A stretch of 64,000 bases of DNA, taken from NCBI GenBank assembly GCA_039111635.1, contig JBCAQO010000008.1, positions 1,240,001 through 1,304,000 of the forward strand. The letters run 5' to 3'. This document shows positions 45,309 through 56,318 of the stretch, one piece after another. The notes under the pieces are model-generated. The model had not been told where the DNA came from, did no database searches, and was given only the letters and a program-made list of their open reading frames with translations. The stretch comes from Heterobasidion occidentale (taxonomy: Eukaryota; Basidiomycota; Agaricomycetes; Russulales; Bondarzewiaceae). A program made the position numbers and the translations under genes. Numbering within the stretch: position 1 is the stretch's first letter; every line of letters begins with the position of its first letter.

Positions 45309-46342
45309 ATGCCGTCTCGTGTCTGGCTTATCACTGGTACCAACTCGGGTCTGGGCCTCGCTCTGGCTGAGCACGTCCTCTCGCAAGGTGACAAGGTGGG
45401 CCTCTGCTTCGCGTTCTCGTCGCCTGAAAGCCAAAACGCCCTGGCCAGGTTATCGCGACTGTGCGGAACATCGCAAAGCTGCCAGCATCCCTCAAGGGCG
45501 CATCGCCTTTGGAGCTCGATCTCAACTCTTCTCCAGAGGAAATCAAGGCACTTGGGCTCAAGGCCCTTGAAATATATGGGCACATCGATGTACTCGTCAA
45601 CAACGCTGGATATGGCATCGAAATTCCAATGGAGGAAATGAGGTCTGTCCTTGTTGAATCTGCGAAAATGCGGGCACTCATCGAATTTTTATGGTGCAGC
45701 CCCACAGAACTTGTCACACAGTTCCAGGCCAACTTCTTCAGCGTCGTCTATCTCATCCAATCTCTGCTCCCCTCCTTCCGTGCTCGCAAGTCGGGTACCG
45801 TCCTAAACATCTCCTCAATCGCCTCCACCGACCCCGCTCCCGCACTCACGGCTTACAGCGCGTCCAAGGCCGCGCTCGACGCCATGTCTGACGCGCTCGC
45901 ACAGGAGCTTGCCCCGTGGGGTATCCGTATCTTCATCGTGCAACCTGGATTCTTCTTGACAAACTGGCATGCCAATGCTACTTCCATCGGAACGGAAAGC
46001 CGCCGCGCCGCGGAAGAGTCGAGGAAGACAGGAGCATACGCGGACCTTCATGGATGCATGGGACGCACGCTGCATGGGAATCTGACTGTCAGACAGATCG
46101 GGGATCCCCGGAGGGCTGCACATAGAATGTACGACGTGGCCACGGGGACAGGGCTTGCAGAGGGCTTGCAGATCAAGGGGAGTTGCCCGCGCATCTTGTT
46201 GGGCAGAGATTCGGGCGAGCGCTTCTTGGAGAAGGTGCAGGCTTTGCAGGAGAATGCCGAGAGTACGAAGACGGTATGGAGTGCGACGGACTTGGACCCA
46301 GTGAGGGTCGAAGAGATGAGGAAGGAGGCTGGCATAAACTGA
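45309..46342 (+). CDS. Short-chain dehydrogenase/reductase, copy 2
   Basis: Paralogue of the preceding gene. Exons: 45309-45395, 45449-45642, 45700-46342, giving 307 residues. It has a complete motif set: TGTNSGLG for cofactor binding, NNAG (VLVNNAGYGIEIP), the Ser in LNISSIAS and YSASK for catalysis. Intron positions and exon lengths match copy 1 exactly. Protein identity with copy 1 is high by eye, but intron sequences differ, so the duplication is not very recent. Substrate unknown. The pair may have diverged in expression, since both have TATA promoters. Confidence 0.94.
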
Positions 46343-46551
46343 TGACCAAAGATAGAAGTACTCGCGGTGGAGGATCAGTACTATCAGTGGTGGTTGTACG
46401 CGCCCCTTGCAAGATATGAAGGAGATGGAGAAGTTGTGACATCACCGGCGCTAAGATCCTTTTTGTTAAAATAGGTGTTAAAATTGTCCAGAGTACATGT
46501 GTATCGAGTGAATCAAGATGTCCTACAGAGGAACGGGACAAGATAAGTCGA

Positions 46552-48036
46552 TCAATAAACAACAAGATCTTCTGCGCCTGCTTCTGTGGGGTCTTCGCCC
46601 TCTTCCTCCTCTCCGTCGTCGGCTTCTTCTTCCTCATCTTCTTCCTCATCACTCTCCTCGTCGCTCTCGCTTTCATTAAAAGTAAGAGAGATATACTCAT
46701 CTCCTATTTTCGCATCCTCAGCGGACGCCGACGACCGAGAGGATGCCAAAGGAGTAGCACTTTCAGATAGTGCAGGAGTCGCTGCAGAGTCAGTGGCAGG
46801 CTTCTTGCCGTTGGCGACCTGGCGGTTGCGGTTCGCACGGATGACGTGCGGGAGCTTGCATCCCTTGGTCTCGCACGTCCCGCGCTCAGCAAAGTCGGGA
46901 CACTCGCGGATGTGCTGGCGGTCGCACTCGAGGCCCTTGTCGCAGTAGCCCAGCACGGCGAAGTCGCGGCATACGCCCTGGCGCAGGCCGACGCGCACGT
47001 GCGGGAACGGGCAGCCGTCGCGCGTGCAGCGCCCGTTGTTGGCGAAGTGGACGCACAGCGGCGTGCGCTGCGGCGTTGGGTCGTGCGAGAGCGCGCACGC
47101 GTCCGCGCCGTGGGGGCAGCTTCCTTGCAGGAAGGGCCAGCAAATGGCGATCTTGCTGGGGTCGTGTTGATAGGGGCAGGTGAGGCCGCGGTTGCAGGAC
47201 CCTGCACGAGGAGATGTATGCGGTGAATGGGAACCGAGTGCGGGGGTCCTTAGGATGTGATGGGGAAACGGTAGACGAGGACGCACCTGTCGTTGTGAAG
47301 CGCGAGCACGGCTTATCGACGAATTTCTTAGCGGACACGCGGCGAGCCCTGTGCGGATGGATTAGACAAGAGGAGCCACGATCTCCAGAAACCAAACGGA
47401 CTGATAAGGCCTGCGGGTGTTGTTGAGCGTCATGTTCCTGTTGCGAGTGCGAGATGGGGGTTTGGCTTTGTAGATATGAGTGCTCTTGATGAAGTGTCCC
47501 GTCTTTGTGCGACTGTAATCTTCTTTGGATGGGTGCGGCTTTGTTGGAACATGTCGAGGACGAGGCGGAGGTGCGGCTGGCTTGGGGACTGCACAGACCA
47601 CGAGAGCAACAGTCGCAGTACTGAGACAAATGGACAGGGGCAAAAGAACAGGAGGGGAGAAACGCACGGCCTTTGCGAACGAGAGAACGACCAGAAGTTT
47701 CGAAGGCGACCCCATCGATGACGACATCGCGAGTCTGAGAGGGCTCCGAGGGAGGACGTACTGGAGGAGTCACCCTGGCGGGAACAGCGCTTGTGCTGGG
47801 TACTAATCCAGGGCGGACATACTTGTTGGAGGACGGGCGAGCGTACGCGTTGTTCCAATGGCGAGGGACAGGAGCCGTGGATCGCGACTTCGGTTTGGAA
47901 GATGCTTCACTTGATTTGTGACGATTGATGGCTCCTGGGGAAATGTGAGCCACAATGGGAGAGGAAAAAGGCTCGTGCGCTCACCTGTAAAACGTGCAAT
48001 TTCGAGCTTGAGAGCGGCTTCAGAGGTCGAGGCCAT
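46552..48036 (-). CDS. Five-finger CCCH zinc-finger protein, ZC3H3/Red5 type
   Basis: Homologues bind RNA in nuclear poly(A) RNA surveillance and export (human ZC3H3, fission yeast Red5 in the MTREC complex). Exons in coding order: 48036-47985, 47934-47668, 47588-47402, 47348-47287, 47201-46552, giving 405 residues in frame. The N-terminus (MASTSEAALKLEIARFTGAI) is followed by a basic, disordered region. Five consecutive CCCH fingers follow: from CSRFTTTGSCNRGLTCPYQH through CWPFLQGSC, CVHFANNGRC and CRDFAVLGYC to CPDFAERGTC, with C-x7/8-C-x4/5-C-x3-H spacing. The number and spacing match ZC3H3 better than CPSF30. The last 80 residues are Ser-rich then strongly acidic (EEDEEEEADDGEEEEGED). 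An in-frame ATG at 48081 would add 15 residues. I prefer 48036 from resemblance to family N-termini. Confidence 0.9.
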
Positions 48037-48221
48037 GGTGAGTGCTGAATGCTTGGAGACGAAAGTGCTAAAGGTGGCCAATGACTAAGCGGTGGTCACT
48101 CATCAATGAAAAAACACAGACATTAAACTAGAAATAAGCTTCGATATACCCCTCAAAAACTCAGAGATGGATATATAAGCGCATTCAGCTGTTGTGAAAA
48201 CAAAATTACTCGGCACGCTTA

Positions 48222-48305
48222 TAGCAGCACCTCGTTTCGATCGAGGGACCTCAGGGTGACCATATCTATGGGCCCTGCGCGCTATACCAGCTGCGCCATG
48301 CTGCT
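48222..48305 (-). tRNA. Initiator tRNA-Met (CAT) with a 9-nt intron
   Basis: On the minus strand the 5' end AGCAGCA pairs with TGCTGCT at the 3' end (7 bp). The D arm is closed by GCGC/GCGC, the anticodon arm by CAGGG/CCCTG and the T arm by CCTCG/CGAGG. The anticodon loop reads CCCATA, then nine extra bases (GATATGGTC), then A. Removing the nine bases after position 37 leaves loop CCCATAA with anticodon CAT and C33, as in many eukaryotic initiator tRNAs. The T loop ATCGAAA also fits an initiator. An interrupted T-run about 15 nt downstream could terminate Pol III. Confidence 0.9.
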
Positions 48306-48386
48306 TGGTTTATATTTGAGGCATATCTAGTATGAGGTCATTTACGCTAATTAATGAAATAAAATAAAATCCGTCAGAACAGCTCC

Positions 48387-48440
48387 AAAAAAAACATGAC
48401 CGCTGCGGTATGAGCCCTGCGCGCCTACACTGCGCCATGC
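48387..48440 (-). pseudogene. Truncated initiator tRNA-Met-like copy
   Basis: About 80 bp upstream of the tRNA gene, the same strand has GCATGGCGCAG, GGCGCGCAGGG and CTCATA, matching the 5' half through the anticodon. It then has a different insert (CCGCAGCGGTCA) followed by ATG and eight T. The 3' half, including the T arm and acceptor strand, is missing. It is a partial duplicate. The T8 run could act as a Pol III stop if the internal A-box still works. Confidence 0.65.
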
Positions 48441-48572
48441 TTAAAGTTGCTTGACGGTGGACGATTGATCAGGTATATGCTCCAAACGACCCTTAGATTT
48501 TGGTTTTTCTTCAGATACGACTGCTGGACACCTGCACGAAAACCGGGACGATACGCGTTTGAGTTGGATTGA

Positions 48573-50991
48573 CTAAGTCACTTCTCTGAACCGACGGACT
48601 ACTTCCGACAGCTCGTTGTCTACGTCTACCAGACTAGTCTCCTTGCGATATACCTCCATGAACTGTAACATTGTCCCTCCTGGTTCTCGCCGCGCGATGT
48701 GCCAGTGCTGAGCGCCCTGCGTGCGTGAAAATACCTCCAGAATGTCTGGCGCACTGCGAGCGTTGAAGTAAGGCGACGGAGCAGAGCATTTTGGCTATGT
48801 GCTGTGTTCTACGCACCTGATGAGCTGACGACCCTGGTACAGGTGCTCTGAGCGCGACGCGAAATCCGGGCTTGAGACTGTTATGCCGTGTCCAGTGTCG
48901 ATGATGTGCTTGTCTTTCGGCTGCAAAATTTTTGTAGCAGAAATCAAGGACTTCTCGGCATTCCTGTAGCATCGTCAGCTCATGGTTCATGGTTTTACTC
49001 GTGTAAGACGACGTGCGCTTTGATATCCTCATCCGCGATGTGCGATTGTATAGATGTCAGGAGGGTCGATGCACCCTGATATATGATAGAGAGTTCTTCA
49101 TCTGAGTACTCATGATCTGTACGAGCAACGAATGCAAAGGCCAACTGATCCTTCTGATTGACGAGCAAGTCTGAGTGGAAGACAAATGAGGAAGAATTGT
49201 CGCTTACAATAAGATAAAACACTTGCTGCCGCATGGTTTTTTGTGGCTGATTGGGGGGCGCCAGATATACGAACAGCGATGAGAAGGAGGGTGTTGGTGC
49301 AGGTTGAGACAGCGTCCCGTGGGATGACGAAGGAGATGTTGGAATCATAGGTGATGGAGAGGTGTTCGGCAGTGCCGGTGAGGGTGGAGACGAGGGAATA
49401 GAGCTCGATAGTGAAGAGGAGGCATGAGAATCGTTATGTTCGTTAGATAGGGTATCATGCGAGCCCTCGTCCACGGTGTGTGAAGAAATATTGGCGGATA
49501 GATGAGAGGTTCCATCAGTAGTAGTTGCTAGTAGATTATCGTCTGAAGGCGTGTGTGGTGAAGGAATGGGAGACGGGATAGCTTCAATGCTATCAGCTTG
49601 TGGAACATCCTCGCCCACAGGGATAGCAATGGAAGACATAGCGTCATGTAGACTCTCGGTATCTATCTGAAGGCTATCAACGGTGAGCCTTGATATATCA
49701 TTTTCACCGTCTCCCTGAGGCTCCTTGAGATGAGGTTCTTGATTCGGGACTTCCTCACCAATCCCTTTCCCTCCACCTGGTTTTCCAAAGGTGAGGTATC
49801 CTGGCCATGTCCACTTGCGCACGTCCATGGTCTGACCGAGAGATAAGAAACCGCTCACACTTGTTGGTCTAGATTTCTCTGAATTATCTGGGACTGTCGA
49901 GATGGAGGTCTCCTTAGGCGGTGTTGGAGAAGGCGGGGGTGGAGGGGGGATGCGTGTAGAAAGATAAAGAGGCAGCGTAAGAGGATGTTTAGATTTGGTG
50001 AAGGAGGTCGACGGTATGATATACGGCGGCACAAGGATGAAAGGTGCAGTGTCGTTCGATGAGGGAATCTGCGAGGTAAAGTCGTCGAAGAGAGGAACCA
50101 AAAATTTTGACATGGGATGAAGAGGCATCCCTGATTGCCCCTGAGTGTAAATACAACTTCATATGCATTGATATGGCACGAACCAAGGTGGGCACCAAAG
50201 TCTGCATCCTGCTCGATGTCCCAATTCCACGCCCATACTGTGAAAAAGCGTTCTATTTGCAATTCCAGAGCTTGTTGACCGAAGTCTTCGAGGATGGAAG
50301 AAAAAGATCCGTGAATGAGCTGTTGCAGTCACGCATGTTGAACGTTGAATGCTAGAGCTGGACCAGAACAGGTGACAACGCACCTTGAAATGCTCGTATG
50401 CTCGCAGTAGTTGCGAGCGGATCTCGTCATCGTGAACCGACCCATCATGATAATCATATCCAGCCTCGACATCTTTCGTCTTGGCCTTGTCCTTGTCTTG
50501 CACCTTTGCCTTTCCTTTGCCTTTCACCTTGCTAGGCGCAGCTTGCCGCGGTGTCTTTGCCAGCTCAACGCACTACACTCCCTGTTCAATAAATATCGAG
50601 CCGTGCAGTGTTCAGGCCCTGAAGCTCACTGCATGTATCCAAAAGTCGGGCTCAGGAGATAACATGATCATGCGGCGCGATTGTGAGTGCACGTTCTCGC
50701 AGGCCTCGTCGGGCGAGAACATCCTGTCAATCCGACGTATGAGGACTCTTGATATTTCGTTTACTTCGTTAGACGATGGAAGGATACTCACTCCGAAAAA
50801 TTGATCAGAGCCTTCGCGAGACCGACCTGCCTGAGCATCTTGTCTCTCGACACCGCGCGCTCGCGGGCCGTATAGAAGAGAATGTGGGCTTGCTCTTCGG
50901 CATCTTCATCATCCTCAGCTACGGATCCTATTGGTTTCAGTGCAGGGTTGTATATCGTCAAGTAGAGAAGCGCTGGAGGGAGTCTGCTCAT
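48573..50991 (-). CDS. CCZ1: Ccz1-like subunit of the Mon1-Ccz1 Rab7 exchange factor
   Basis: Ccz1 with Mon1 activates the late-endosomal GTPase Ypt7/Rab7. Exons in coding order: 50991-50792, 50723-50630, 50572-50384, 50319-50184, 50130-48999, 48963-48817, 48753-48573, giving 692 residues with consistent phases. The first longin domain is clear (LLYLTIYNPALKP, HILFYTARERAVSRDKMLRQVGLAKALINFS), then DFWIHACVELAKTPR, a Lys-rich linker and LLRAYEHFK. Next come HGSFSSILEDFG and WDIEQDADFG. A long Ser/Pro-rich, probably disordered insert covers about 49300-50000. The C-terminal longin-like part follows (VFYLIVSDNSSSFVFHSD; KSLISATKILQPKDKHIID), ending NELSEVVRRFREVT. The intron at 48998-48964 is only 35 nt, yet its removal is needed for the conserved reading. 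Assignment rests on domain order and motifs by eye. Confidence 0.85.
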
Positions 50992-51257
50992 CAGTCCTTG
51001 GAAGACAGGTGGAGGGTGTCGATAAGATTTAGTACACCTTCAGCGTTTCAGCCACATATTTTAGAGAATCTGAGATTTATTTATGTTATTTTATTGGAAT
51101 TGGGCTTTAGTGCTTTTGAAGCTGTGAAGAGCCTTACAGGCCATATCAAAACCTCGGACAATGGGTATGTACTTGTTCTAATAGGGATACTGTCCGACCC
51201 GTAACTATGTGAAGAACGTTCAACTCGATGAATAAACGGTCTACTAAAACAAACAAA

Positions 51258-54200
51258 TCAAGTTTCCGGGCTGTGGAGCGTGTGGTAGGTGCTGAGCAAA
51301 TCTGCCATGACGGAACTCCTCTTGGTCACTTCTAGTGATTCTGGCGGCTCGGTTGTCGGAGGAGGTGCGCGAACCCACATATCTCGTCCGACATCCTTCT
51401 CCGTCCCGTAGACCTCCAGCTCCGCGCTCCCTATAGTGGTTATCATCGGCAAATCTAGATCATCCATCTGTTCATGCTCAGCTCTGGACCAATCATCGTA
51501 GTCATCGATACCCAAGTTCAACGGATCGTACAACGGGTCATATGTCGGCCCTATGTCGTCGTCGTCCGAGTCCAGCTCCGCTTCGTTGGACGAGGTAGGC
51601 GAGGCCTTAGACGAGGGGTCTGGGAAGTCGAAGCGATGAGATGCGGCGTCGAGGGGATCTTCGGTGCCATCCATGAGGATAACGTCGAACTGTGACCTTT
51701 CGAACGAAGGCGGGAATTCGTCGAGCGGCGGAGGCGTCGTCGACACGGAGGATGTACCAGAAGGTAAGGCAGTCCATTCGGTGATCAAATCTGAGGAGTC
51801 AATTGGGGTCTGGCGTTTCTCATGATGCTGGGTGGCATCGGACTCGCTCGGCGGCGTTGGCAACTGATTGTCGAAATGGATAATCAACGGCCCTTCATCT
51901 TCATCGGGGCTATCGTCGGCCTCTGTCTGTACGCGTGCAGCCTGGATCTTGGCGTGTGTCTTGCCACCGAGGGGCTGAGACGTGCGTCGCTTGTAGAATA
52001 GCAAGTATGCATTGGGATTCTGCATAAGCGGAGACAATGTGGTAAGTGACTGATATGCTGAAGGGATACAACTCACGCACCACTGCAGCCTCTGGTCGTG
52101 TCTGAGTCACATACGAATCGTCGAAGTGATACCATTCGTTCGTGACGTGGTTGTACGCGTACGCCCGATAGTGCCCACCACCGAGGCCTCCGAGATGTTC
52201 GTCTACTCCATACAGATCGTACACGAGCGGCTCATCTAGATCTTCGAGCCCAAGGTCACTGATGTCAACTCCCTGATCCCGCAGTGTCTTGGCGACCTTA
52301 CGCTCTTGTGCCATTTCGGTGAGATCAAGACCCTCCAATGGAAAATCAACGAAGGTCTCTATCTTATCTCGCAAAGTGCGTGAGTTGGAGAACCGTTTGA
52401 GATGGACAACAAGTACGTCCGGTATGTTCCAAAGATCGAACTTCTTTGTCGCCTGCTGATGCTTCTTGCAACGGGGGCAATACCATGGGTCTTCCTCGCC
52501 AAGCTCCTCCTCCTTTGTAAACTCATCCAGACAATCCTGCAATGAAATGCCTTGTTCGGACTTGCTCGAAGACTGCTTCATTGCTTCAAGATACTCGGGA
52601 TGCGTGTATGTCTCCCAAGTATGGAACAACGCATTTTCAAAGCGTGATGTCTCGCCGAAAAAATACGCTTTCATGTTCTCGTCAAATTCGACGAAAAAAG
52701 CGTCATCCTGTCGAAGCAGGATCGGGTGCTCGCCTTCCCCGTTTTGCCGACGGCTGTCCCAAGATTCAAACCTTTGGTTGTTGGCACCGTATCCAGAGTA
52801 TCCAGCGCCGAAGTCCTTGTAGTTCACCTGCAAGTTTAGGTTAAAGACATTCTGCTTTGGACCGACCCGATGTGGCTCCTCGCGCTCTTCGCCGTCCTCC
52901 ATCGTCTCGTCGTCATCTTGCAGCACAAGGCCCTTCTCGTCCGAGATGTCGCCTTCATCTGGTGCAGACTCGAGCGTCACGACCTCGCCGTTCTCGCCGA
53001 TTTCTGTGATAGAGTCCGCGACGTGTGGGATCGGGACCTCCATGTCGCTGGTGGGAGCTTCCCATGACCACAAGTCTCGTGCAAGCTTCGTCCAGCGCTG
53101 CAGCTGCTCGTTCACAATCTCGTGCATCCGCCCGACATTGCGTGCGTCTTCCTGGCTTACCGCCACGACAAACGGATGTCCAAAGAGGCTGTTATTGTTG
53201 CGATTATAGGTCAGTTGCCGCGCGGCGGATCCGTCGGAGAGGAAGATGGGGATGATGAATGGGTCATTCTCTGTCTTCTTTGCACCGTACGTGCGCGACT
53301 GTTGTGCATGGCAAGGCAACTCGTAGCAAACGATAACATCGCCCTCCGCCATCTCACCGCACAGCAGCGAGTCGTCGAGGTTCTTGTAGAAACGATGGGA
53401 AAAGGTTTCGAGGGTTAGTAGCTATGAGACGAGTCAGCGTGATTGCCCGCACTATGTGGATAAAAGAACGGTAGTCGCACGTTGTCGGGGTTGGATCCCA
53501 TCCAACGGCCCAAAAGATGACGCAGATCTTTGAAAGACGCATCGCGGTTTATTTCAACAGGAACCTTGACATGGGGTTTTTCAATGTCCCAAGGGATGTA
53601 ATGGATAGTGTGTCTCCACTTCTTCTGCACTGGCAGCGGAAGCGTGAGATACATGAACGGGTCAAAGGTGATCGAAACCTAGATCCATGTCAGAATCGGC
53701 AATCAGTCGCATCGTGAGACATAGACTTGGCTTACCTTCTCGCACTCTGGACAGATCAGTGTGCTCTTATATTGACCTTGGAACAAATCTACAATGACGC
53801 TGTCGTTCCTCTTCATGTAGCCCTCCCAACTTTGTCGAGCGAGTTTCACAAGGTCGACATCTCCTCCGCCTTCCCAGTCAGGCTTCTCAACATAGGGCTT
53901 CTTGATAACGCGGTTCAGGTCCTCGTGCAGGCCATCGAGTAAGAAAGCAACTAGCTCCTGAGAATCGTGTTGTTGGTACCCAGAAAACTGGGGCGCGAAC
54001 CGCTGCAATACAGACTTGAACTCGCGCGGAGAGTACGAATTGGCGACCGAAGAGGTCGACCAAATGCGTTCTAGAAGTGCACCGAACGACTCGGCAATCT
54101 CGCCGTTCATACCCAGGGGGTTGTCTGGGTTGAGCTCATCCTTATAGACACCCGCTGAAGAAACAACGTCGCACATTTAACCCATGCGAGAAAAGTGCAG

Positions 54201-55753
54201 ACTCAAAACTCACTCAGGAAATAGTCCATCAACTCTTTTGTATGAGCCAGACATTGCAAAGCGGAATTCATGAAGCAAGTATTCCCCCTGTAAAGGACAA
54301 TGAGTGCGAGTGAGCGCCATGTCTGCTGCAACTTACATGTTTCCAAGGCCTAATGTGCCGGGCTCCCGTGATTGTTGCTTTCTCCGATTCACAGGGAAAG
54401 CAACCGTCGACACGGGTTTCAACAATGTCGAGGGCGCAGACATCCCCTGAGCGGTTAAGACACCATTAAGCATCGTGGACGCGAGAGATGGAGTATAAGA
54501 TGTTTCGGAAGTAGAAGACTGGCCCATGCGATTGAAAAAGCCAGTTTCCTGGCTAAAAAGAGGCGGGGGAACGTGGCTGAGAACTGCATTTTCTGCGGCA
54601 GATGGTCTATTAGTAGGCGGGCTGATCAACCACTTGCCGTTCTTCACAAATTCGACCGCAAACGCTTCTTCGTTCTGAATGAGCTCGTCCTCAAGCAGGC
54701 GGTCGCTTAATTTGAGAATTTCGAAGTGGATTTCGGCATCGTCGCGGAGGTTTTGGATGATCGCGCCCGACGGGAACTCAGACCCATCCTTGTCCTCAGG
54801 ATCGACTTTCCAAACGCGATATTCCTCCGTCGAGTCAGGATCAACGGCGTCTGCGAGGTTTTTAAGAAGGTATTTGATTTGCATTGCGCCGGACGCGTAA
54901 ATAAAGGTTTTATCGCGGGTGGCAAGTGGTGTCGAGCACTGCGGATCGTCTGTGACACGGAAAACTCTGAGACGAGGCGGGTGCAGTTCCAAGGCCAGCT
55001 GGTGATGTATGCCGCGCGCAATAGCTTTGCGAGGGAGTGGATGGGATGGTTGACCGTACCTGGGGGCAAGGACCAACGCGGATGAGAATTAGAAGTGTGG
55101 CAATAGAGATGTACTCACCATCGTACCAAGAGAGTCCAAGCATCCTTTGGCACAAGTTGATAGTCGATTCCCTCTTCAACCGTGAGCATCAAGCTACCTT
55201 GGTCGGTGATGATGGCGGCATTGTCTACGGGACCGACGTCTTTTTCGAGCAGGACGCCACCTTCTTTCGAGTCCATGCCTGACAGGGCTCTTCGCCACCG
55301 GCTGAACCATCTCTGGGATATAACATACCAGATATCGCCCTCACGGAGAGGACGCTTGCGAGCTGTGTCTATGAAAGCCTCCCTCTCGGCGGGAGAACGA
55401 TGGGGATCTGAAGGCAGCACGTGCTCAGCAGCAGGAGAGGGAGTGTGATCGAAAATGGCGGTCTGCTCGATATGATCCTCGCCCTGGGAGGCCATATATG
55501 CGTCGATGTCATTGGATGAGGGATCGGATAACGAAAGGTGGGAGATGTCCTGAGACTGGGCGCGTGGGGAGCGCGTGAGGGCGCTGTCTGTTGCAGTCAC
55601 CGTGCCGGCGGGATCCTCGGAAGCAGAGCGTTTCGGCGACGAAGATTCAGATTCCATGGACGAAGATCGTTGTCGCTTGCGGCTTGCAGGGTCTTTGGCA
55701 GTCAACGTCGGGGAAGGTTGGGTGGGGGGAAGATTCATGTACGATCCGTTCAT
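51258..55753 (-). CDS. Ubiquitin-specific protease, Ubp12/USP15 type
   Basis: A cysteine peptidase that removes ubiquitin from proteins. Exons in coding order: 55753-55119, 55059-54337, 54287-54214, 54154-53736, 53678-53481, 53421-52081, 52019-51258, giving 1383 residues without a frame break. The N-terminus is Ser-rich. A DUSP-like domain follows ([19 protein letters not shown], about residues 145-240), then a ubiquitin-like region. The USP domain starts at [20 protein letters not shown] with catalytic Cys in NTC. The first zinc pair is in LICPECEK and the second in [11 protein letters not shown]. The His box is [14 protein letters not shown], followed by [10 protein letters not shown] long insert separates the halves, as in Ubp12, USP4 and USP15. 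The last 250 residues are acidic and low-complexity. Likely nuclear and cytosolic; substrates unknown. Confidence 0.95.
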
Positions 55754-56318
55754 AGCATAACTTTTGTGGTGGCTGGCCCTTCTCAAATCGACGCGTCCCC
55801 GCTTGCCCTTGTATGCCCGTTTAGGCAGCTCGTTCCCACGCTGCGATGACCTCAGAACGCACAAGGGAACCGTCGCATGTCCTGCAGTGCGATGTCGTCT
55901 GCGAGTGACGGCACCCTTTCACTTGTATCATGAATGCCATCAGATGCGCTCAATGTGCGCTCCTGTGACCACTGCCGTTGTATCCGGCACATACAGTCAC
56001 CATTCATGAATTTTGTCTGACCGACATCATCTTCGACACCAACACAAGCCTCAAGCTAAGCGCATCGTTCAAACTGTCTCGACTCGGCACAGGCCCACCT
56101 GTGCCCGTGCCCATCCCTATACAAAGACAGACACGACCCTACACCATCCGAAAGCCCTGCTCGCACGCGAAATGATCACGTGGGCTGCACTCCTGCTCAT
56201 CTGACACAAGCGCGTCCCGAACCTCCGAGCGCTGCTTTGCTGCTGCCCGTGATTCAAGCCGATACATATATCAGGGGAACCATTTTCACTTGGTGCCTCC
56301 TCCCATTCCTCTCTGGTC
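55754..56318. other. Divergent intergenic region between the USP and DAK genes
   Basis: About 565 bp with no supported gene. An in-frame upstream extension of the USP gene to 55864 is possible, but I prefer the ATG at 55753. Confidence 0.5.

Noticed and set aside
46846..47226. Plus-strand frame opposite the CCCH gene
   Set aside because: Shadow of the GC-rich zinc-finger exon on the opposite strand.
48230..48440. Possible short CRISPR-like or inverted repeat between the two tRNA-like blocks
   Set aside because: The similarity is explained fully by the tRNA-Met gene and its truncated copy. There are only two units and no spacers.
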